A stretch of DNA of 64,000 nt from the NCBI GenBank assembly GCA_015179045.1, contig WHUZ01000088.1, positions 62,001-126,000 of the forward strand, in the 5' to 3' direction. Under the pieces are notes generated by a model. It was not told where the DNA came from. It ran no database searches and saw only the letters and a program-made list of their open reading frames with translations. This DNA comes from Kalaharituber pfeilii. Its lineage: Eukaryota; Ascomycota; Pezizomycetes; Pezizales; Pezizaceae. Numbering within the stretch: the first letter of the stretch is position 1; each line of letters begins with the position of its first letter. The position numbers and the translations under genes are program-made. Shown one piece after another: positions 54,071-64,000 of the stretch.

Positions 54071-55949
54071 CGTGCCCGAAGTGGTAACGATCTGCCCCCC
54101 TGTAACGATCCACTTCTCTGGGCACTCCTCGTCATACATTCCTCGCTCTACTACTTATTTTGGATATATTGCAACTATAGAAATTGCTTAACATTATACC
54201 AATTTGACATCGCTGAATCAGAATTTGCTATCATAATGAGGAAAAAATCAAAATTCCATATTTACAACCAAATTCATCATTATTCACCTAATTTGAGTCT
54301 CCCTGTATATATAGCAAGCTCAATCCTCGAAATCAGGAAAATAATATAGAAAACTAGTAATTCTCATCCATCTAGGGCTGGTCTTTTTATTAAAAGTCAT
54401 AATTGCATATACAGATGATATGGGATGCAGTGCACCTTCAATTGTATAGAAGTAGTTTATTCCTGAGCTAATCTCTATACCTTAATCTGACCTTCAGTGT
54501 TCCTAGACTCCTCAAGTGATTCAGGAATACCGGGACTTGAAGTAGTAGTAGTTGAAGCACTAGGGGTGGTAACAGTAACTCCTTCTGAGGTGCCAGGTAT
54601 GACAGAAGAGACCTGTGGCTCAAAATCTGCTGCTGGGAACCTTCTTCTACCCACCCCCCCTTCTAGTATTCAGACCCTCCTATCTCATGAACTAAAGATC
54701 TTTCCACAGCCCCAGCCTTGCATGTGAGTTTCCTCTATGGTGTCCTTTTTGTAGATTACTCAAGCTGTAGCCATCTCTCTCTATTTTTCGTTCTTCTTTT
54801 GCCTTGCTTTCCCTCTGGTCATGAGTCACCCGGTCGGGTGGCCGATAGAGCGTATATGCAATGCATGCGAAATGCGACAGCAAATATATGGGATGCAGGT
54901 GCGTATTGCTAAATGAGCTATGCAGAGGACTAGTAAACGTCACTAGTCAAGTGTCTTTTCACTGATCTGGTAGGATGCGGTTCTCTGCGCCCAAGACACT
55001 CAAGACGCTATATTTACTCACTTCCTCCTATACCGCCTTGAGCTGAAGTTAAAGCAATACTGGAAATAGAAGGAAAAAAATAGTAGGAAATGTCAAAAAG
55101 GAAACAGTGAAGGTCAGAAAGGAGGAAGAGAAACTTCAGAAGGTGTGAAAATAGTCTAGGATAAGAAAGAAGCTGCTGATATGCAAAGTAGTTAGTAGCG
55201 ATGGAGCGAGAAGTAAGGCAAAAGAGGAACGAAAACAGAGAGAGATGGCTGCGGCTGAACAAGCTACAAAAAGACACCATAGAGGAACTCACATGCAAGG
55301 CTGGGGCTGGGAAAGATCTTTAGTTCATGAGATAGGAGGGTCTGAATACTAGAAGGGGGGGTGGGTAGAAGAAGGTTCCAGCAGCAGATTTGAGCCACAG
55401 GTCTCTTCTGTCATACCTGGCACCTCAGAAGGAGTTACTGTTACCACCCCTAGTGCTTCAACTACTACTACTTCAAGTCCCGGTATTCCTGAATCACTTG
55501 AGGAGTCTAGAAACACTGAAGGTCAGATCAAGGTATAGAGATTAGCTCAGGAACATAAACTACTTCTATACAATTGAAGGTGCACTGCATCCCACATGAT
55601 CTGTATATGCAATTGTTGACTTTTAATAAAAAGACCAGCCCTAGATAGATGAGAATTACTAGTTTTCTATATTATTTTTCTGATTTCGAGGATGTTGAGC
55701 TATACTATATACAGGGAGGACTCAAATTAGGTGAATAATGATAAATTTAGTTGTAAGTATTGGAATTTTGATTTTTTTCCTCATTATGATAGCAAATTCT
55801 GATTCAGCGATGTCAAATTGGTATAATGTTAAGCAATTTCTATAGTTGCAATATATTCAAATAAAAGTAGTAGAGTGAGGAATGCATGACGAGGAGTGCC
55901 CAGAGAGTGGATCGTTACAGGAGGGCAGATCGTTACCACATCGGGCACG
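54071..55949. mobile_element. Foldback element with about 700 bp arms
   Basis: Ends CGTGCCCGAAGTGGTAACG and mirror image. The left arm 54071 to about 54775 is the reverse complement of about 55245-55949, with a few percent difference. The arms include an open stretch (54497-54727) followed by a GTGAGT donor-like site. The centre (54780-55240) is Lys/Glu-rich when read rightward and may be a decayed transposase C-terminus. A one-arm relative lies at 20891-21504. Confidence 0.85.
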
Positions 55950-56168
55950 CTAGGTTGCTTCGTAAGCTGCGTATTACCAGTGCCTCGGGACCCATGAAAG
56001 TGCGTCTGGCGTATGATACAGACTTGCCGCGCTCGCCTACCGTGCCAAACCACCACGCCTTACGACATTTCGTCCATGTCGCGCAACCCATGATCCGCGC
56101 CTGCGCAATTCGAAAGTTTCATCGCAGGATATGGAATCAGCTTGGTAGGTACGAGGGCAACCATATGG

Positions 56169-56229
56169 TTTTTTTTTTTTTTCTTTCTCTCTTAATATCA
56201 CATAACGGCCTGTTTGCCATGGCCATGGC
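56169..56229 (-). mobile_element. 61 nt LINE B tail insertion
   Basis: Poly(T), ATATCACATAACGGCCTG, TTTGCCATGGCCATGGC. The 15 bp duplication AGGGCAACCRTATGG lies at 56154-56168 and 56230-56244, one mismatch. Confidence 0.88.
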
Positions 56230-56332
56230 AGGGCAACCGTATGGGATCAACAGGTGCTGTGGTATGAAGGTTGCACACAAGGCCGTTGAATCAGCACTGC
56301 CGAGAACGCCAGAAGATCATCTCTTATTTTTT

Positions 56333-56396
56333 TTTTTTTTTTTGGGGGGGGGAACCGCTTACACGGATACAGGCTACCAGCCAGGCACGAGATAAG
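56333..56396 (-). mobile_element. LINE C tail fragment
   Basis: Poly(T), a G-run, AACCGCTTACACGG and GGCTACCAGCC, a decayed reverse complement of the LINE C tail. No duplication found. Confidence 0.5.
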
Positions 56397-56640
56397 ATGC
56401 GAATCGCGGGTCTTGCACGTGTGAACTGATTGCGGGATCTGATTGCGGGAAAAAACAATAAGCCGGAGGCTGAGAGAGCTTGAGGGGGAGGGTGCAAGGA
56501 CGTGAGGAGTTCGTGTTGGCGGAGTCGGAGGCCTGTGCAAGTGGGCACTGAAAGATCAACGGCGGAGAAGGACGGATGGGTATACGAAACCAGGATGGGT
56601 AGGCACGTCGGAGGAAGGGGCCTTCTTCAGCGCATGCTTA

Positions 56641-56659
56641 AAGAAAAAAAAAAAAAAAA
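56641..56659 (+). mobile_element. 19 nt poly(A)-only insertion
   Basis: AAG followed by 16 A lies between two perfect copies of TCAGCGCATGCTTA (56627-56640 and 56660-56673). The 14 bp duplication marks it as a target-primed insertion that kept only the poly(A). Confidence 0.8.
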
Positions 56660-57179
56660 TCAGCGCATGCTTACGTTAGCCGTCCCTCTGCAATCGCTTC
56701 GCATGCATACGAGTGCTCCGGAAATAGACTACCCTATGACGAAATAAGGTACACTTCGTTCCGAAGGTATAATGGCAACCTCGTTACAAAAAAAAAAAAA
56801 AAAAAAAAAAAAGCAGTTCTTGTTACTGATAACCTCGCGAACTCAGCGACACTAGCAGTTCGCGATAAGGCCTATTCAGGAACAGAATATCCTTCAAATC
56901 ACCTGAATTCTCCTGCTCGGGTGGGGCACTTACCTCTCGCCTCTTCACGCAGCTCATCTTACCATCGGCCATTCTAGTTCTCGTATACGCCTTCCTATAT
57001 ATTCGCCGCTATACTAAGGCCATGCCGACGCCTAGAATGCAAAGGATTCACACAGCCTCAATTACGGATAATTCCAAGCGGAAGCGTATAGAATACGCAC
57101 AACCGGTGTTTAGTAAGTCTGTCCTTCGCTTTCTAACGCTTGCCAAAAACGTGTTTCCAATCTGAATGCGAAGGATGGC

Positions 57180-57181
<2 letters not shown>

Positions 57182-57220
<39 letters not shown>

Positions 57221-57257
57221 TCATTACTCGCATGCCGCCCCATGGTCTATGGCGAGT
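57182..57257 (-). mobile_element. Hairpin-tail insertion with T-run then A-run
   Basis: About 24 T followed by 16 A, then TCATTACTCGCATGCCGCCC and the rest of the hairpin. The perfect 11 bp duplication AAGGATGGCTT lies at 57171-57181 and 57258-57268. Confidence 0.88.
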
Positions 57258-57325
57258 AAGGATGGCTTACAAATTGAGAAACATTTGCTGCAGGATATCA
57301 CAAGGACAGATTATGAGGGGAAATG

Positions 57326-57363
57326 TGCGGCACGCGAGTATTGATATAAAAAAAAAAAAAAAA
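57326..57363 (+). mobile_element. 38 nt micro-insertion truncated within the hairpin
   Basis: TGCGGCACGCGAGTATTGAT, AT and poly(A), i.e. only the 3' half of the hairpin. GAGGGGAAATG at 57315-57325 and GAGGTGAAATG at 57364-57374 form an 11 bp duplication with one mismatch. Confidence 0.85.
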
Positions 57364-58040
57364 GAGGTGAAATGTATTTCCATTTAAACACGTATTAGGA
57401 CCTACACTCATATTAGCTTATAATCATCAGCTCCTCCGGGGTAGAACATAGGAACTAGAAGTGCTAAAATTAAACTTCCAACGTATCACTGACCACCACC
57501 GGCGCCGTTGTTGTGGGCGGGATTACCTCTCTTTGGCTGCAACAGTTGCAATACTAGTATACTCCAGGTACAGGCATACCCTCCAATGAGGGGTAATATC
57601 CATACGTATATCGGTTATATTCTTAAATTGAGAGACATGGTAAATACACGCAGGACGGATACAGAAGCATGGGAAAAGCTCGTTTGGGGGCATAGGAAGT
57701 TAGAGAAAATGCTTTGAAAGGTAAAGGGGCTTAATAGAGGGGTAAATACACTTGGCGACATTGCAACAAAGGGTGAATAAGGAAGTGAGTAGCGTAGACA
57801 GAGCTGTTAACAATCGGGAGGGGGCTACACAGGAATAATTCTCATCGATAAGTGCCCAAAATAAACGTAGATAAGTCTCGTTACAAGCCCATATACAAAC
57901 AAACGAAAAAAAAAAAAAAAAAATAAAGCAAATGCTAATACGAAAATACCGTTATTTTGCACTTCAGATCGGACATTGTATGTTGATATCGAGGGTATGC
58001 TGATACCGAGTATGCTTAACATACCTTGTGGCTTTTCCAA

Positions 58041-61000
58041 TCAAGGGTGGGATGATACCTTCGGGACAGTGAGACTTGGATCGGCCCCTCGATCCAGGAG
58101 GATTTTGACAATTTCTTCATGTCCCCTTGAGGCAGCTGCCTCCAGGGGAGTTCCATACTCGCCACCCGCAGAGTTCACATCAGCCCCTCGATCCACCAGG
58201 AGTGTGACAATTTCCTTACGTCCCCGATATGCAGCTGCACCCAGGGCAGTTCCATATTTGCCACTTGCAGAGTTCACATCAGCCCCTCGATCCAGTAGGA
58301 GTGTGACAATTTCCTTATGTCCCCAATATGCAGCTGCACCCAGGGCAGATCCATACTCGCCACCCGCAGAGTTCACATCAGCCCCTCGATCCAGCAGGAG
58401 TGTGACAATTTCCTTATGTCCTTCAGATGCCGCTGCACCCAGGGCAGTTCCATACTCGCCACCCGCAGAGTTCACATCAGCCCCTCGATCCAGCAGGAGT
58501 GTGACAATTTCCTTATGTCTTTCAGATGCCGCTGCACCCAGGGCAGTTCTATACTCGCTACCCGCAGAGTTCACATCAGCCCCTCGATCCAGCAGGAGTG
58601 TGACAATTTCCTTATTTCCCCCGAGTGCAGCTGCACCCAGGGCAGATCCATACTTGCCACCCGCAGAGTTCACATCAGCCCCTCGATCCAGCAGCAGTGT
58701 GACAATTTCCTTATTTCCCCCGAGTGCAGCTGCACCCAGGGCAGATCCATACTTGCCACCCGCAGAGTTCACATCAGCCCCTCGATCCAGCAGGAGTGTG
58801 ACAATTTCTGTATTTCCCTGATATGCAACTGCACCCAGGGCAGTTCCATACCAGCCACCCGCAGAGTTCACATCAGCCCCTCGATCCAGCAGGAGTGTGA
58901 CAATTTCCTTACGTCTCCGATATGCAGCTGCACCCAGGGCAGATCCATACTCGCCACCCGTAGAGTTCACATCAGCCCCTCGATCCAGTAGGAGTGTAAC
59001 AATTTCCTTATGTCCCCGATATGCAGCTGCACCCAGGGCAGATCCATACTTGCCACCCGCAGAGTTCACATCAGCCCCCCGATCCAGTAGGAGTGTGACA
59101 ATTTCCTTACGTCCCCGATATGCAGCTGCACCCAGGGCAGTTCCATATTTGCCACTTGCAGAGTTCACATCAGCCCCTCGATCCAGTAGGAGTGTGACAA
59201 TTTCCTTATGTCCCCAATATGCAGCTGCACCCAGGGCAGATCCATACTCGCCACCCGCAGAGTTCACATCAGCCCCTCGATCCAGCAGGAGTGTGACAAT
59301 TTCCTTATGTCCTTCAGATGCCGCTGCACCCAGGGCAGTTCCATACTCGCCACCCGCAGAGTTCACATCAGCCCCTCGATCCAGCAGGAGTGTGACAATT
59401 TCCTTATGTCCTTCAGATGCCGCTGCACCCAGGGCAGTTCTATACTCGCTACCCGCAGAGTTCACATCAGCCCCTCGATCCAGCAGGAGTGTGACAATTT
59501 CCTTATTTCCCCCGAGTGCAGCTGCACCCAGGGCAGATCCATACTTGCCACCCGCAGAGTTCACATCAGCCCCTCGATCCAGCAGGAGTGTGACAATTTC
59601 CTTATTTCCCCCGAGTGCAGCTGCACCCAGGGCAGATCCATACTTGCCACCCGCAGAGTTCACATCAGCCCCTCGATCCAGCAGGAGTGTGACAAGTTCC
59701 TTATGTCCTTCAGATGCCGCTGCACCCAGGGCAGATCCATACTCGCCACCCGCAGAGTTCACATCAGCCCCTCGATCCAGCAGGAGTGTGACAATTTCCT
59801 TATGTCCCCAATATGCAGCTGCACCCAGGGCAGTTCCATACTCGCCACCCGCAGAGTTCACATCAGCCCCTCGATCCAGCATGTGTTTTACTATCCATGT
59901 TTCTCCGCTCATAGCAGCCAAATCAAGCAGGGATTCATGGTCACTGTTCCGTTCGTGCATATTGATCTCCTCTGAACACCACAACTGGCTAATCAACTCT
60001 CCCAGGCCACCCATTGCCGCGGCAAAAACGGGTCGTAGCGGGGTTGACCTCACTGACTTCCTGATCTGCCACTCATATAGCCCCCTTAACGATTCTACCC
60101 ACTTCACGTAAGCTTCACTTGGGGCATTCAAAGAACCCAAGAAGCTGTGCAGCAATTTGAGTTCCCGAGGATGCCGTGAAGCAGCCGCTGTTGTATCGGC
60201 TGCAGGTAAGGGCGTAATTAAACACTGATAAGACCGGCAGTGTTTAAACCAGGAGCTGGCGGAGTATCCATACAGAATATGTGGGACGTGCACATTCTTT
60301 TTCTCTTCTGAGCGACCCTTGTACACTTCTGACCTATCCTCAGAGCCTGTTAAAAGCCATTCTCGAAAGATTCTAAGCTATTCTCGTACCTTTGGAGGAT
60401 CCATAAACAAGCCTCAGCGACAAGAAGTTGAGCGTCCAAAACACTCCACCCATCAATCCTTGTTTCTAGATATTCTTGTACGGACAAGTGCGCAAAGCGA
60501 ACGACACCAAGAGACTTGTCTAAAACAAGTAATCCACAACAAAAGCAGAGAAGATCCTCAACTTCAACCTCTACGCCTGTAGTTTCTGTGTCTTCACCGG
60601 TTTGATCTATGGGAAGCTTTGAGTCGACATCCGAAGCTGCGCACAATTCTCCAGGCCTCAATGGTCTAATGGAAACTAGCATCCACTTCAGGGCACGCTC
60701 TGCAAGAATAGCTTCACTGCCAGGTTGGGATTTTATTGAAGCCATGATTTCATTATAAACTTCGGTCAAATCCTTAGGAAGCTTTCCCAGCCGCACAAGA
60801 ACATCCCGCTCAAGACGTAGGCTACAGAGCTCTTGTAACTGATAATCAACCCAGAGGAACCTATTGTGGTTATAAGCATCTTTAGAAATCAATAGCAGTC
60901 GCTCACTTTCAAGGTATTATGGTATCATAAAGAAAGCATTTCATATAACTTACATTCCATTAGCGCCACTTAGAAGTACTTCCTTGATCTTTGTTCTAAG

Positions 61001-63416
61001 GTTTGGTGACACCTTTCCCTGGAGTAGCCTCTTTGCCTTGATTCGGGTATCTAACTCAGTTTCCACATAATTTTGAATATCCTGAGCATTGTCTCGTGCT
61101 TCAATGCAGACATGAGGAACATTCCGCATGCGAATCTCAATATCTAGGCTGTGGCGGCTGGACACCAGCACCTTCACAGAAACCTTCGAAGCCTTCATGA
61201 TGGTGAAGAATGCATCGAGAATGTCAACAATGGTCTTTTGGGGACATTCATCTAAAGCATCTAGGGCAATGATGGGTTCTCGGTAGCAGTCTACCAATTG
61301 GGTAAGAAGGGTAGTTGTTGCATCAAAGGGAAGATGCTTTCTTGCAGAAGGATCTTTCTGCTCCTTCTCGTAACTTTCCTGTACTATCGTACAGATTGTC
61401 TCATTGTCAGGACATGCAAGCTGTTTCACTAGAGCGAGTAAAATTTGCTGCCTATCCCGCCGGAGCTCTTCGTCCCGCTTACAATAGAAGAATGAGACTT
61501 TGTCCACTTTTGGTTGCAGATGATCAATAACAGCAGAGCTGTTTATTACCAAGGTTATATTAGCAGCCTGCCTTGCAAATATAGGACTTAATACTCACAC
61601 GAGCTTTGTCTTTCCGGCACCAGCTGAATTCGGTTGGTTAGCAATTCACTTTGTGTAGGGATGATGGCAAGTTCAACTCACGAATTCCGTGCAGCCATAA
61701 CATTTCTGACTGCTGTGACCTCAGCCAACTTTGAAATTCTTGTCGTTCAAAAAGCCATTGTCCAGTTCCCTTCACACGGCCCTCTTGTGAATAGTCATGG
61801 TGGCCTCGATACGGGATATTGGAGAACCATTCAAGGATCTTGACTCTCTCCGTGTCTAAACACCAGGAACAAGTCAATATTGCATGTACATGGTTCAATG
61901 AATACTTATTTACCTTCAATTCTCCGGTACATCTTAGCAACAGTCGTATCCACTCGGTTTAGGATAGCCTCAAAGCTTTTCAGAAGCATTTTGAGATCCT
62001 TGAAAGCTTCTGAATAAACCGCGAAGTTTAGAGTGAATATACCATGCATAGTGATTGCAACCCCGCACCTTTATGGAAAAGTCTTGACTCTGCCTGATCT
62101 GTATTCCAAGTGGTACAGCTAAATTAGTGGCAGAGCATCATGAAAGTGTTATTGGAGGAAACCTACAGCACGATTCCACTACACCAGCTGCTGTGTTCAC
62201 TGCGGACTCTGGACCATCTAATGCCTTCAGTTTTTCTATAATGACGCCCGGATTGCTTGCACTCCTTAGAATATGTTCCACTAATGTATATAAATGATTG
62301 TTGCATTGTACTTAGCAGACGTATAGCCATATAGTATAGGAGCATACCACGTACCTGTGTTACTCATAAAATTTTGCATGAGAATGCTCAACAGAGTCAG
62401 GATCGCTGCATATAACTTTATAAGAGCTCTGTAAAGGGTGTTCGTTGCATCCCTCTCCTGGGTAGACGGTTCCTCAATTGTTAGATATAACTGCTCATAT
62501 ATGGTACCTTGGCTAATGAGCATAGTAATGCGTTCCATTCCAATGAGTGCTGCTTCCATAGATTCCTGTCTGTCAACAATGATCTGGCGGACCAAATCCT
62601 GTTAGTATTCTGGCAACAACCTGCCTCAATCCACCACATGATAGATAGATAGGTGGTCTCTACCCCAAAGACGCAAAAACGCGGCTGTATCGAAATTTAC
62701 TTACCTGCAAGATAAATCTAACCCCCGCCCAAGGCAACGCAGCATGCACTGGATCATATTGTATGACTATATCCCCAATAGTCTTGAACTTATCAATCCA
62801 GCAGATTATTGCTTGCATCTTTTGACCCAAATCTATTTCCATGCTCCCAAACTTAAATTTTCCACTTTTCGCTTCCGCTTTCTCTTTTGCCTCCTTTGCA
62901 ACACGCAGAACTTCATCCAGAAATCCGGTTTGGCTTGATTTTGCATCGATGATTATTCCGCATTCCATCAGGATCCTTTTGTTTTCCTCCGGAAGGCTTT
63001 CATGCGCTTCTACCCATAAATTGATAGAAATATTGTCCTGCTTTCCGGCTGGCGCAGTCGGAAGGCTGGTTTGGCAAGGTTTGTGGTGAGGGTAATGCTT
63101 CTCCTCCTCCGCATCTGATGCTAACGAATTAGGTCTCCTCTCCCGGAACTCTATTTTTTGGGGCGACGAAGGGGGGGGTTGAACCTTTGGCATCCCGCTG
63201 TCCTGCGGGGTCAGCAGCATTCACCTGCTCTTCTTTACCCGCTTTTCCTTGTACATTCTGAGGAGATTGTTGAACATGCGCAGGCGAAATTTGATCCCCA
63301 TCACTACGACTTGGGGAGCGACTTCGGTTGTCTCGCCTGAATGGCTTCAGGAACCGATCCCTTTTTCTTTGCTTGGAGACCGATGCTTGTGTGCTGATTT
63401 CTTTCTCTCCGACCAT
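58041..63416 (-). CDS. NACHT-ankyrin STAND protein (NLR-like)
   Basis: Ten-exon model: 63416-62705, 62598-62355, 62280-about 62183, 62093-62069, 62009-61914, 61855-61682, 61623-61599, 61538-60954, 60860-60390 and 60333-58041. Every intron has GT..AG ends. Total 4723 nt, one base over a multiple of three because of a C8 run at 63171-63178 that shifts the frame; with seven C the product would be 1573 residues. The basic Ser/Arg-rich N-terminus (RFLKPFRRDNRSRSPS) precedes a helical STAND-associated domain (ALPWAGVRFILQ). The NACHT module has a P-loop GIPGAGKTKLV split over a 25 nt exon, KVSFFYCKRDEE, Walker B IIALDALDEC and VLVSSRHSLDI, then GANGMFLWVDYQLQELC and RFAHLSVQEYLE. A helical linker and 18 ankyrin repeats follow. 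Fungal proteins of this build are linked to non-self recognition; a specific role is inferred only. Confidence 0.85.
58098..59879 (-). repeat. 18 tandem 99 bp ankyrin-coding repeats
   Basis: Each 99 bp unit codes DRGADVNSAGG-YG-ALGAAA-G-KEIVTLLL. Units are nearly identical in DNA. Variation is concentrated at a few residues (E/K/W before Y, T/S before A, and YWGH, SEGH, LGGN or YRGR). Repeats 3-8 and 12-17, counted from the N-terminal side, show the same order of variants, so a six-repeat block (594 bp) was duplicated. Confidence 0.93.
63171..63178 (-). other. C8 homopolymer that breaks the NACHT frame
   Basis: Frame from 63416 runs through this Pro-coding run (VNAADPAGQRDAKG before, SSPQKIEFRERRP after), but the two sides are in different frames. 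One base fewer would join them. Confidence 0.7.
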
Positions 63417-64000
63417 CGTTATTAGCTGCTGCAAGGTTGTGGTGTATTCTGGATGGGAGATTTTTCGCTAAGTGTTACTTGTAAGTCAGTAGTGATTGTT
63501 TGTGGGATTGCAACTATGATCGTCTCTTCGTGTGATGGCGATTCAGAGCCTCAGCACTGCAACTTTCACGCTAGGCCAACCTAGGATGTCAATCTTTCCC
63601 AGTTCAATACCGTTCTACTACATGAGTACGTGACCCCGTCCTCTACTGGGTTTTTCTGAAACATACTGCAGGATACACCAGCTGTGCGGCTTGGCACACA
63701 GTTTGCAATTTAGCATAATATTTCAGCGCGAAATAGTTAACGATCACTTGTACGTAGAGTATCAGCGAAGTAATAGATCCATTTTAAATCCAAAATGTCC
63801 AGGTATGATTACACACGCAGGTGCCTAGGCTTCAATGCTCGGGGCTGCCTGTTGCGGGGTTGGTGCAGGCAAGGAGCTGAGAGCGGGGTTATGCACCTCC
63901 TCGGTCGGTTTAGTGCCACAAGCATCGATGCCGAGTGGAGACTTGAAAGCACGCATACACAATAATCTTGTTGCACGGCCTCAGTGCAAGGCAAATGCAC
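63417..64000. other. Upstream region of the NACHT gene, no second gene seen
   Basis: Probable promoter and 5' UTR. The minus-strand frame at 63809-64000 is cut by the window end and has no recognisable feature. Confidence 0.4.

Larger units (their letters stand above)
55950..56626. other. Intergenic with LINE tails
   Basis: Apart from the insertions at 56169-56229 and 56333-56396, only short frames are present. Confidence 0.4.
56674..58040. other. Intergenic with two LINE tail insertions
   Basis: Downstream flank of the NACHT-ankyrin gene. It holds the insertions at 57182-57257 and 57326-57363 and A-runs near 56788 and 57906. The 69-codon frame at 57508-57717 is not supported. Confidence 0.4.

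Noticed and set aside
56788..56812. Another poly(A)-only insertion
   Set aside because: No convincing flanking duplication was found, so a simple A-run expansion cannot be excluded. The same applies to the runs at 2176-2191 and 57906-57922.
57976..60111. Long plus-strand open frames (281, 224, 255 and 404 codons) across the ankyrin region
   Set aside because: They are reverse-strand shadows of the 99 bp repeats: the unit length is a multiple of three, so a stop-free frame repeats on the other strand too. The minus strand has the ankyrin motif and fits the NACHT exons.

Overview
This window looks like TE-rich, gene-poor DNA from a filamentous ascomycete. I infer a Pezizomycetes-type (cup fungus or truffle-like) genome, but the sequence does not prove the lineage. 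The reasons are short introns (about 50-110 nt) with CTAAC/CTGAC-type branch sites, a NACHT-ankyrin (NLR-like) gene, an H-type lectin gene, a Kex2-type secreted preproprotein and BTB genes. These sit in a mosaic of non-LTR (LINE), Copia, PIF/Harbinger, Mutator-like, hAT and TA-flanked foldback elements, many nested inside one another. No prokaryotic operons, rRNA genes, CRISPR arrays or convincing tRNA genes were seen.

Layout. 0.1-0.6 kb: diverged solo LTR. 2.3-4.8 and 10.9-12.6 kb: a duplicated segment, each copy with a BTB-domain gene (the second broken by one base). 4.8-8.5 kb: a TNA-flanked non-autonomous DNA transposon holding a solo LTR and a LINE, itself split by another LINE. 12.8-20.8 kb: a nest made of a truncated LINE, a TIR element, a broken Copia carrying a chimeric LINE, and a long LINE copy. 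24.1-25.1 kb: secreted-protein gene. 26.8-27.7 kb: H-type lectin gene. 29.3-40.5 kb: a 2.2 kb direct duplication carrying a coiled-coil/trefoil gene; between the copies lies a long-TIR foldback element whose right arm holds an intact Copia with identical LTRs. 41-42 kb: second copy of the 4.8 kb element family. 42.3-43.2 and 48.6-50.8 kb: one ~55 bp minisatellite in opposite orientations, around a complete PIF/Harbinger element (43.5-46.2 kb) and a Mutator-like remnant (46.8-48.0 kb). 52.4-55.9 kb: three adjacent TIR/foldback elements. 58.0-63.4 kb (minus strand): a ten-exon NACHT gene ending in 18 nearly identical 33-residue ankyrin repeats.

The most unusual signal is not one locus. About twenty very short insertions are spread over the window. 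Each is only the 3' end of a LINE (a ~30-45 nt hairpin plus poly(A), or less, down to poly(A) alone), and most are bounded by perfect or one-mismatch 10-15 bp target-site duplications. They form a graded series from 19 nt to 1.3 kb, all anchored at the same 3' end. This suggests very 5'-truncated target-primed reverse transcription, or a dedicated micro-SINE system using LINE-encoded enzymes. Paralogous empty sites inside the window confirm several insertions.

How the parts relate: the LINEs, Copia and Harbinger elements supply the enzymes; hairpin tails, ORF1-only copies, MITEs and foldbacks are the likely non-autonomous users. The cellular genes are few: a NACHT-ankyrin sensor candidate, a lectin, a secreted cationic protein, a BTB pair and a trefoil pair.
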